Below, one piece after another: positions 16,683 through 24,345 of a stretch of DNA of 64,000 nucleotides. The DNA is from Aliivibrio fischeri ATCC 7744 = JCM 18803 = DSM 507 (GTDB lineage Bacteria; Pseudomonadota; Gammaproteobacteria; Enterobacterales; Vibrionaceae). The stretch covers positions 1,736,001 through 1,800,000 of the forward strand of contig NZ_CP092712.1 of the NCBI RefSeq assembly GCF_023983475.1, written 5' to 3'. A model generated the notes under the pieces. The model worked only from the letters and a program-made list of their open reading frames with translations. It had not been told where the DNA came from and did not search any database. How positions within the stretch are numbered: the first letter of the stretch is position 1; each line of letters begins with the position of its first letter. The translations under genes were made by a program, and so were the position numbers.

Positions 16683-19256
16683 ATGAGTAGAAATGAATCT
16701 GAAACCCGTGCTGAGTTAATCTCGCCTAAATTGACGGTCGATGGTTGGGGTAAAGCTGATCACAGCATTATTCGCCGAGAGGTGAGTATTACTGCTGGCC
16801 GTATTTTGGGCGGCGGTAAACGTGGCTCAAAACTCAGTGCTGATTACGTTTTAGAGTTTCAAGGCCGTAAACTCGCTGCTGTTGAAGCCAAACGTGAAAG
16901 CCTAAGTTACACCGAAGGTGTACGCCAAGCCAAAGACTACGCCGAGCGTTTACAGTGCCGTTTCGCTTATGCCACAAATGGTCATGACATTTACCAAATA
17001 GACATGCTGACGGGTGAAGAACAGCTCGTTAACCGCTATTTAAGCCCTGAAGAGATGTGGGCGATTGCATTTAATGGTGATGACGGTAAAGCCGAGCCAG
17101 CGTTTACGAGCACTTGGCGTGAAAACTTTGCAAAAATCCCCTTTGAATGTAAAGGCGATTGGCAACCTCGTTATTACCAAGAAAACGCCATTAACCAAGC
17201 GTTAGAGGCAATAGCAAAAGGCAAAGACCGTATTCTACTCACACTTGCAACAGGCACGGGTAAAACCTGTATTGCCTTTCAATTGTCATGGAAGCTGTTT
17301 AATAGTCGTTGGAGTTTACAAGCGGCTAAGAACCCAAGTAATGCTAAAAAACGCCCACGTATTCTATTTTTAGCCGACCGTAATGTATTAACCAAACAAG
17401 CCTTTAACGACTTCGGCGCTTTTGGTGAAGATGCCGTCGTGCGTATTACTCCAAGTGAAATCAAAAAAGCCAAGGGTGTACCTAAAAACGCCAGTATCTT
17501 TATGGCAATTTTCCAAACCCTAATGACCGACTCTGCAAATAAACACAGCTTAAATGCAGAAGAAGTTGAAGATGAAGAATTTGAACAAGCGGTAATAACA
17601 GATACAAGCAACTGTAACTTCAGACAATACCCAGAAGACTTTTTCGATTTTATCATTATTGATGAGTGTCACCGAGGCGGTGCGAATGATGAGAGTTCGT
17701 GGCGCGATATTCTAGATTATTTCTCTCCTGCGGTGCAGTTAGGTTTAACAGCAACACCAAAACGTACTGACAATGCCGATAGTTATAAATACTTTGGTGA
17801 GCCAGTTTACAGCTATACCTTAAAACAAGGCATTAACGATGGTTTTTTAACGCCATTTAAGGTGTATCCGATAGTCGGCACCATGGATGAGTATGTTTAC
17901 ACACCTGGCGATGCTGTTACGTTTAAAGGCGAGCCTGAAGCTGGCAAAGTTTACAAAGAAGGGGACTTTAACCGCATCATAGTAATGCCGCAGCGTGAGC
18001 AAAAGCGTGTGCAGTATTGGATGGATCATATTAACCCATCTGAGAAAAGCATCGTGTTTTGTGCCACACAAGAACACGCAGGTATGGTACGTGATTTAAT
18101 CAATCAATATGCAGTAAAAAAAGGGTGGACGACTAACCCAAGCTATTGTGTGCGTATTACTGCAAATGATGGTGCAGCAGGCGAAAATGATCTTCGCACA
18201 TTCTGTGATAATGAAAAAACCATTCCGACCATTTTAACTACTTCACGCAAGTTATCGACAGGCGTAGATGCCCGTAATGTGCGAAACATTGTGTTAATGC
18301 GTGAATGTAAAAACATGATTGAGTTTAAGCAGATCATTGGCCGTGGTACGCGGATGTATGATGGGAAGTCATTCTTCACCGTGTATGATTTTGTAAAAGC
18401 CCATCATAATTTTTCTGATCCTGAATGGGACGGTGAGCCGTTACCACCAGACGAAAAACCAGAGCAAGAGCCATGTGATATCTGCAATCACAATCCATGT
18501 AGTTGCGTATGTGAAACCTGTGGATTTAACCCGTGTAACTGCGTCATAGAAGATCCTGACGTGCTTTGTGGCAAATGTTTTCACTCTCCTTGTCAATGTA
18601 TTGTAGAACCTTGCAATAACTGCGGAAACTCGCCGTGTAGTTGCCCTATAGGTGATGATGAAGACGATACGGGTAAACCAGAGAAGATATTCATTACGTT
18701 AACCGATGGAAAAGTGCGTCAAATACAGCACATGAAGAGTGTGTTGTTTATGGGAGCCGATGGCGCAATGCTGACAGCCAAACAGTTCGTTGAGCAATTG
18801 TTTGGGGACTTACCAAGGTTTTTTGCTAATGAAGATGAGTTACGTGAGATATGGAGTAATCCAAATACCCGTGAAAAGCTATTAGCTGATTTATATGAAG
18901 CTGGGTACGACGATGAAAAACTCGATAGCATGAAAGATATTATCGATGCCAAAGACAGTGACGTATACGACTTATTATCTTTTGTGGCTTACGCTAGAGA
19001 TACGCATACACGTAAAGAGCGTGTCGCCATTGCGAAACCGGCTATTTCAAGTCATTTTTCCTATAAACAAGTTGAGTTTATAGAATTCATTTTGGATAAA
19101 TATATTGAAGATGGTGTACAAGAACTAGCTGCACAGAAAATGCGTAGTTTGGTTGAGCTTAAATACAATACGATTAGTGATGCAGCCGTAGAGTTTGGAT
19201 CTCCTTTGGCGATACGAGACACGTTTATTGGGTTTCAGAAGTATTTGTATGAGTAG
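16683..19256 (+). CDS. hsdR: Type I restriction-modification system endonuclease/translocase subunit, EcoEI-like
   Basis: 857 residues. N-terminal nuclease domain with D...EAK (SADYVLEFQGRKLAAVEAKRE, about 50-75), RYYQENAINQAL as Q motif, Walker A LATGTGKT near 188, DECH box FIIIDECHRGG near 325, motif III GLTATPKR, and motif VI IIGRGTRMY near 550. The C-terminal helical part resembles the EcoEI R C-terminal family. Residues about 597-655 hold an unusual insert of four repeats of C-x2-C-x3-PC-x-C, which should bind metal. It translocates DNA and cuts when the site is unmethylated. ATG follows AAGGTAA. Its distance of 35 bases from hsdS fits one operon. Confidence 0.94.
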   Translation: MSRNESETRAELISPKLTVDGWGKADHSIIRREVSITAGRILGGGKRGSKLSADYVLEFQGRKLAAVEAKRESLSYTEGVRQAKDYAERLQCRFAYATNGHDIYQIDMLTGEEQLVNRYLSPEEMWAIAFNGDDGKAEPAFTSTWRENFAKIPFECKGDWQPRYYQENAINQALEAIAKGKDRILLTLATGTGKTCIAFQLSWKLFNSRWSLQAAKNPSNAKKRPRILFLADRNVLTKQAFNDFGAFGEDAVVRITPSEIKKAKGVPKNASIFMAIFQTLMTDSANKHSLNAEEVEDEEFEQAVITDTSNCNFRQYPEDFFDFIIIDECHRGGANDESSWRDILDYFSPAVQLGLTATPKRTDNADSYKYFGEPVYSYTLKQGINDGFLTPFKVYPIVGTMDEYVYTPGDAVTFKGEPEAGKVYKEGDFNRIIVMPQREQKRVQYWMDHINPSEKSIVFCATQEHAGMVRDLINQYAVKKGWTTNPSYCVRITANDGAAGENDLRTFCDNEKTIPTILTTSRKLSTGVDARNVRNIVLMRECKNMIEFKQIIGRGTRMYDGKSFFTVYDFVKAHHNFSDPEWDGEPLPPDEKPEQEPCDICNHNPCSCVCETCGFNPCNCVIEDPDVLCGKCFHSPCQCIVEPCNNCGNSPCSCPIGDDEDDTGKPEKIFITLTDGKVRQIQHMKSVLFMGADGAMLTAKQFVEQLFGDLPRFFANEDELREIWSNPNTREKLLADLYEAGYDDEKLDSMKDIIDAKDSDVYDLLSFVAYARDTHTRKERVAIAKPAISSHFSYKQVEFIEFILDKYIEDGVQELAAQKMRSLVELKYNTISDAAVEFGSPLAIRDTFIGFQKYLYE

Positions 19257-19299
19257 AGGCTATTGACCACAACAACCCATACTACAACGTAGATAAAAA

Positions 19300-19336
19300 G
19301 AAGCAGTATTGCTAACAACGAGTAATACTGCTTTTA
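19300..19336. terminator. Bidirectional terminator between hsdR and the VOC gene
   Basis: AAGCAGTATT (19301-19310) pairs with AATACTGCTT (19324-19333), followed by TT on the plus strand and flanked by AAAAAG on the left, which gives a T-run on the minus strand. It lies between convergent genes. Confidence 0.8.
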
Positions 19337-19348
19337 TGACTCTATTTA

Positions 19349-19840
19349 TTACTCATAATCTGACGCATATGTATCTTCGTAAGAGTGTGAGTAAAATTCA
19401 AATAAGTTGCCAAATGGGTCTTCTAGGTAAACCATTTGTGCTTGCTTTGAATCGTCTTCTGGATGGTATCGCATGATATCCATACGAACCTTACCTCCGA
19501 ACTCTTCAACACGTTTAATAGCTGAATCAAATTGCTCTTTTGGCAGTTGTAAACAGAAATGGAAAATGCCTAGACGAGAGAAATCAACTTCATGACGTTC
19601 TTGGCGATCTTTCATTTCAAATAACTCAACACCAATACCATCAGTTGTTACAAGATGAGCAATGTTAAAACCTTTAAAGCCTTCACCGAATACCGCGATA
19701 CACATGCGGCCAATCGCACTTTCACGCTCTTCAATAACCTTGGTATTGTTCATTACAATGCGAAGACCTAAAGCTTTAGTGTAGAACTCTACTGCTTTAT
19801 CCATATTTCCGACCATTAGGCCAACATGATTCATTTTCAT
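19349..19840 (-). CDS. VOC-superfamily (glyoxalase/dioxygenase-like) metalloprotein
   Basis: 163 residues from ATG 19840, which follows GGAGAAAG; the longer frame beginning at TTG 19852 would put that Shine-Dalgarno inside the gene. Two beta-alpha-beta-beta-beta modules are visible: MNHVGLMVGNMDKAVEFYTKALGL at the N-terminus and LGIFHFCLQLP in the second half. Candidate metal ligands are His in NHVGL, Glu in GVELFEM, His in IFHFCL and Glu in NLFEFY. Members include glyoxalase I, extradiol dioxygenases and antibiotic-resistance proteins; the substrate is not predictable. It lies between the restriction system and the recombinase module of the island, and may be cargo or a passenger from an earlier insertion. 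Confidence 0.82.
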   Translation of the reverse strand: MKMNHVGLMVGNMDKAVEFYTKALGLRIVMNNTKVIEERESAIGRMCIAVFGEGFKGFNIAHLVTTDGIGVELFEMKDRQERHEVDFSRLGIFHFCLQLPKEQFDSAIKRVEEFGGKVRMDIMRYHPEDDSKQAQMVYLEDPFGNLFEFYSHSYEDTYASDYE

Positions 19841-19951
19841 TACTTTCTCCAAATATTTATGTAATTGTTTTGATGTGAGAAGTATAGGTAAATAATCCTG
19901 AAATTAATAATTATCAATAATTATATTTTTGATAACAAAAAATTATAAAGC

Positions 19952-21325
19952 TTAGTGTTTCATGGGTTTTTCTTCAGTGCATTTCTTAATATCGGATTTA
20001 AATGCATTTAATAAACTTTTGATCTCAATAAGAGCTGCAGTAGTTTTTAATTCCTTTTTGAGTATCTGTTCTTCTAATACTGCAATCTGACGCTCCATCA
20101 ACTTTACACTACTTGATAGCGATACTGCGTTATAAACAGTCGTATAGCCATTTAAATCAGCGAACACTAAGTCTATATAAGTATCTAATGAATTTAAGTT
20201 AGTGTGGCCTGTCCATTGCTGCAATTGTTGCTTAAAGGTAGCAGTGTGTAATAAGCGCCTTCTGAAATCATCTTTATTGTTTATTTCAGCATCAGTGAGA
20301 ATTAGTTCTTTGAGTTTATCAGTGACAAATGCATGTCTCCACAAATGAGGGCTGATGGCTCCTTCTATCCCTAATTCTTTCTGCCAGTTGTTTATGTAGG
20401 TTGTCCAAGAGCCTGCTGCAATCGGTTTGCCTGTTGTTAAGCTGATAAAAAGAAAGTCATGTTTAACCTTCTTTTTCTTCATGATTTTTTTTCTAACTTT
20501 TCCGTAATCACTAATACTTGCTAGTAAAATATTGGGGACTGGGACATAACGCGTAGTTTTGTCATCCTGTCGCTTCAAGGTAATTAATTTAAGTGAACCC
20601 GTTCGCCTAGCTTCCTCATAGTCACTCCACTTCATTAAACTCAATTCTTCAACACGAGCTCCAGTTTGTTCCATGGTTGTATAAAGCGCCATATCACGCT
20701 TGCGTTTGTCTTTTGATGTTTGAAGCTTGATATATTGCCAAATTTTTATGGCATCCTCTTCTGATACTGGATGGCGTTTCTTTTTTGCATCTGGAGTAGG
20801 AAAAGCAGAATGAGTGTACTTTACCCCTTCACTAAAACCTTTGTATCCCTCAGGTTTACGTTTGTAGTTTTTTTTCAATATTCGAATCGAGTTGCTTTTA
20901 TCTGTTCCAATAAAATTACTTAGGTCATGGAATGACTGCACAAAAAGCAAAAAATCGATACAACTATGGGCTATGGTAATCACCGTGTTATTCGACTTTT
21001 TCAGCTCACCGTTAGCTTTACGTTCTACCTGTAGCCCCTGAATAAACAGCCTAAAGGTTGAATCATTAAGTTGGCTGAATTTAGTGATGCTAGGTTGATT
21101 CTCAACAAAACGAACCAAGGTATTAATGTTGTGCGCTTTACTACGAAGAGTGCCTTGCTTTTTGTTTGTCACAACCAAATAGTGAATGTAAGCATTTGCC
21201 TCAACACACGGTAGATGGTTGCTGTAAGTTATAAAAGGGATGTTGATGGGCTTGCGAAATTGAAGTTTCTTGTCAAACCCAATATGAGTCCATTGTTTAT
21301 GGTTATTTAGCTTATGTAGTGGCAT
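19952..21325 (-). CDS. Tyrosine recombinase, last gene of the island integration module (GmtY-like?)
   Basis: 457 residues. The C-terminal half has a complete catalytic set: Arg in QTGARVEELSLMKW (about 220), HLWRHAFV (HxxR, about 327), WTGHTNLNSLDTY with the third His and the nucleophile Tyr (about 370-381). A core-binding helical domain precedes it (about 30-170) and a coiled coil follows it (about 400-445). It should cut and rejoin DNA at the island ends. ATG 21325 follows AAGG and overlaps the upstream gene by 14 bases. The set of genes resembles the Gamma-Mobile-Trio (GmtY/GmtX/GmtZ) found in Vibrio defence islands; that assignment is from memory of the architecture, not a search. Confidence 0.85.
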   Translation of the reverse strand: MPLHKLNNHKQWTHIGFDKKLQFRKPINIPFITYSNHLPCVEANAYIHYLVVTNKKQGTLRSKAHNINTLVRFVENQPSITKFSQLNDSTFRLFIQGLQVERKANGELKKSNNTVITIAHSCIDFLLFVQSFHDLSNFIGTDKSNSIRILKKNYKRKPEGYKGFSEGVKYTHSAFPTPDAKKKRHPVSEEDAIKIWQYIKLQTSKDKRKRDMALYTTMEQTGARVEELSLMKWSDYEEARRTGSLKLITLKRQDDKTTRYVPVPNILLASISDYGKVRKKIMKKKKVKHDFLFISLTTGKPIAAGSWTTYINNWQKELGIEGAISPHLWRHAFVTDKLKELILTDAEINNKDDFRRRLLHTATFKQQLQQWTGHTNLNSLDTYIDLVFADLNGYTTVYNAVSLSSSVKLMERQIAVLEEQILKKELKTTAALIEIKSLLNAFKSDIKKCTEEKPMKH

Positions 21326-21890
21326 CTAGAAACCTTGTAAATTCAGTTATAAACTTATTAAAATCATCAGATTGTTGTGCGTGACTGAGTTTCACTTCGA
21401 GTCTTGCGTTTACTTCTTTGTACAATTCGATACGCTGGTCAAGAGTACCGTTGTGCACTGCCAATGTTTTAGCTTGAGAGTGAAGTTCATCAACTACTGT
21501 TGTTAAATTAAAGCAAGCAAAGCGCATTGCAATTAGCTGCTCTTCCAACTCATCTATTTTTAGTTTTAAACCTGTTATAGATTGCTTGTTTGGTTTTCCT
21601 GTTTTTTCTGAATGCAGAGCAGCTTCTATAGCAGCCTTAGCGTTAATTCTTAACTTATCCAGACCTAAAAAACCTCTATCCAAAAGAGCTTCAGAGACGC
21701 TTTTTACGGTATTCAGCGAACATGAGAATATTTGTCTATCTGGGTTTTCAAGTTTCGCTATAGCTGCTTGAGATTTCAGTGCCTTATATAGCTCAGCATC
21801 GCCTTTATAGCCATGAGGATCTTTGATAATTTCGAGTAGAAGCTTTTCGGTTTCAAATACCTTAGTTTGGTTTTTTTCTTTTGCTTTCAT
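21312..21890 (-). CDS. Small coiled-coil protein of the recombinase module (GmtX-like?)
   Basis: 192 residues from ATG 21890, which is preceded by AGGGGA at proper spacing; the longer frame starts at 21908 within the end of the upstream gene. No known domain. The middle and C-terminus (about 100-190) are helical with heptad character (LKLKIDELEEQLIAMRF, then LYKEVNARLEVKL). It contains no recombinase residues. Its position between two tyrosine recombinases, with overlap to the next gene, recalls TnpC of Tn554 and GmtX, accessory proteins that help the recombinases; that role is inferred. Confidence 0.7.
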   Translation of the reverse strand: MKAKEKNQTKVFETEKLLLEIIKDPHGYKGDAELYKALKSQAAIAKLENPDRQIFSCSLNTVKSVSEALLDRGFLGLDKLRINAKAAIEAALHSEKTGKPNKQSITGLKLKIDELEEQLIAMRFACFNLTTVVDELHSQAKTLAVHNGTLDQRIELYKEVNARLEVKLSHAQQSDDFNKFITEFTRFLDATT

Positions 21891-21900
21891 TGAGAATCCC

Positions 21901-24345
21901 CTAATCAAGGTCTTTTATTTTTAGTATTAAGTTAAATGTTCGTACTTCGTCACCATTAGCTTCAGTAATCGTAAAAAACTCTGGCTCTAATGTGATCGAA
22001 CCTACTTCAAGCATATCTATGATTTCATTTTCGATGGCTTGTTCTTTCTGTATTTGACTGATATGCGGTATGGTTTTATAGGATTCATCCTTATAGTATT
22101 CACTGGCATCACTCAAAGTACTGAGCTCTACAGCTTTAGCTTCGTTGCCTAACACACGCCTTGCAATGACTTTACGCAATTCTTCAATTTCGATGGTATT
22201 GTGAAGTTCGGATGAAGGGTCAATTATGCTGCGAGTTATGGTTGTGGCTTTAACACCTGTAAGAACTACACCTGACTCTGATTCTGAAATATAGTGATAT
22301 AAGTGCTCTATGTCTGAATGAGCGAGCATCCAACGTAAAGACTCCATTCCTTTAAAGCGCTTAGACCAGAAAAAAACCATTGCAAAAAATCGTCTAAGTT
22401 GATGTTGGCGTACATAGTTACGGCGATATTCACCTGTGTCATATTGCACCAAAGGTGTTTCAAAGTAGTCACATACAGCATTAAGGTGGTTATTAAAGCT
22501 TCGGTAGTTCAAACTACTGAACCTACAAGTCCTCGAAGTTAAACAATTAAATAGAGATAGGGGACCGTTGTTTAATTTTCGTCGAATGACTTCAATGTTG
22601 AACTGCTCTAGTTGCCAAATCAGTTTTGCGATAGACCGTGGTATTGGTCTCTTTGCTGTTTCATTTCTTCCTTTGTTTCCACCAATCCCTGTCTTTTTAA
22701 TATTGAACTTTAAGCTGTAGTTGGATGTTGATCCTTTATCGGTGAATGGATTGATATTGGGTGACAAGTTACCATGAGCTTTAAGTTTTATGAGTTCATC
22801 TTGTCTCCTTGCCATAATTACACCCACAAGGATTTGAATAGAGCCTTGCAGAATATCAAATAGATCGAACAGACTCTCGTTAGCCCTGATTCTTTTGTGC
22901 CGATCTAGAATATTTATATCAAATACGTGAATTTGCTTAATGCCCTTAGCAAGGTAATCACTGCTCAAAAAATTCATTGCTTCACTATGGAACCAATCTT
23001 TACGTTCCGTTGTTGGTAAGTTATCTCGTAGAACTTCGGTAAATTCCTTCACTTTTTTAGCCGATTTAGACCGGTTTTTACGTTTTGCTACCGACTTCGA
23101 TGCCCCCTTCGTTACGCTTTGTAAAATCTCACTGAGTAGAGATGTTTCATTTGAATTAGTTACGTCATCTTTGGGTAAATGTTCTTTGGTAAACTCGTAA
23201 CATTGGCGAATTAAATTAAAAACAAACTCAGGAGAAAGTGTGCGTGTCCTTCCTGCCTTTTTCAGCTTAACAAGTTCATTTTGACTCACACTGACTGCGG
23301 TTATGTGTTGACCGAGAATATTGGGAGAGCAGGCATTATTTCGTTCAAAGTTGGTATAAATAAAGCGAATAGCATTTATGTAGTCTGAAATTACTTTCTG
23401 AGTTAGCTCAGAACTTGTATTTTTATTTGCTATAGCAGCGTATTCTGTCGTGAGTAAATGACCTTTTAAGCTCAACTCAGGGTATGCAGGAAGTACAAAA
23501 TCGGTTGATAGGATGGTGCCATTGAATAGTAATGAAGCCAAAATAGAGGAATTTCCTTGAAGTCTAGGAGACCCACCCTCGAGCCTGTAGTAACCTTGCT
23601 CATAGAGCCACGCACAAGCTTTGGCTTTATCATTTAATGATAGCTTTATTTCATCACTAGCTAGGCTCTTAGATAAATATGGGTATTTTTTTTTGAATTG
23701 TTCCGCTTGCTCACTTGTAATGTTTAAGCTTTCTTTGTTTAAAAGTTTCTCGAGATTAATATCAGGTCTATAAATTCCTGAAAAACTTCCTTGGATGGCT
23801 ATTTGTATAAGGATATTCAGCCAAAAATCATCGTTTACATTGACTAATTGAAACTTTGCAAGCTTTAATGATTTAGAGTGTAGTAATATTGCGTTAACTA
23901 AGTGAATGACAGTATTAAACCTTCCATATGCGGTTCTTACGGCAATTAATTTTCCGCCATTTTCTAACGGATTATCGATAGCGACTATCCAATATTTGAA
24001 ACTATTTAATAGTTTTTTGTGCTTGATGGCTGTTAGTCGCTCGCCATCGTCAAGATAAACAGCACTCCAATTTAACTCCTTTGTTTTAGTATCAAATTTT
24101 TTCCTTGTTTTTTGTTCATCACTGGTAAAGTCAATTAACCATACATCATCATCAAAATCAGAAAGTAACCACCAAGGTTTACGGTCATTGTATTCATAAA
24201 CTCCTGTGTATATATTGGTTAGTTTTTGTAATGCACGATAATCATTGCTGGCAATTGACTCTTGAATCAGTTGCTCTAACTCTTGCGAACCCAAGCTTTC
24301 AAAACTCAGCTTTTCATCAAAAATTTTCTCGATAAGTCTTAACAT
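21901..24345 (-). CDS. Large tyrosine recombinase of the integration module (GmtZ-like?)
   Basis: 814 residues. The catalytic signature sits in the C-terminal third: Arg in MARRQDELIKLKAHG (about 508), HQLRRFFAMVFFW (HxxR, about 645) and MLAHSDIEHLYHYI (His and Tyr nucleophile, about 674-684). The long N-terminal part has no recognised domain and a basic stretch at about 415-435 (SKSVAKRKNRSKSAKKV). Length and motif spacing match the large second recombinase of multi-recombinase elements. ATG 24345 lies inside the end of the upstream gene (7-base overlap), with GGAG before it, so translation is coupled. No disruption seen. Confidence 0.82.
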   Translation of the reverse strand: MLRLIEKIFDEKLSFESLGSQELEQLIQESIASNDYRALQKLTNIYTGVYEYNDRKPWWLLSDFDDDVWLIDFTSDEQKTRKKFDTKTKELNWSAVYLDDGERLTAIKHKKLLNSFKYWIVAIDNPLENGGKLIAVRTAYGRFNTVIHLVNAILLHSKSLKLAKFQLVNVNDDFWLNILIQIAIQGSFSGIYRPDINLEKLLNKESLNITSEQAEQFKKKYPYLSKSLASDEIKLSLNDKAKACAWLYEQGYYRLEGGSPRLQGNSSILASLLFNGTILSTDFVLPAYPELSLKGHLLTTEYAAIANKNTSSELTQKVISDYINAIRFIYTNFERNNACSPNILGQHITAVSVSQNELVKLKKAGRTRTLSPEFVFNLIRQCYEFTKEHLPKDDVTNSNETSLLSEILQSVTKGASKSVAKRKNRSKSAKKVKEFTEVLRDNLPTTERKDWFHSEAMNFLSSDYLAKGIKQIHVFDINILDRHKRIRANESLFDLFDILQGSIQILVGVIMARRQDELIKLKAHGNLSPNINPFTDKGSTSNYSLKFNIKKTGIGGNKGRNETAKRPIPRSIAKLIWQLEQFNIEVIRRKLNNGPLSLFNCLTSRTCRFSSLNYRSFNNHLNAVCDYFETPLVQYDTGEYRRNYVRQHQLRRFFAMVFFWSKRFKGMESLRWMLAHSDIEHLYHYISESESGVVLTGVKATTITRSIIDPSSELHNTIEIEELRKVIARRVLGNEAKAVELSTLSDASEYYKDESYKTIPHISQIQKEQAIENEIIDMLEVGSITLEPEFFTITEANGDEVRTFNLILKIKDLD

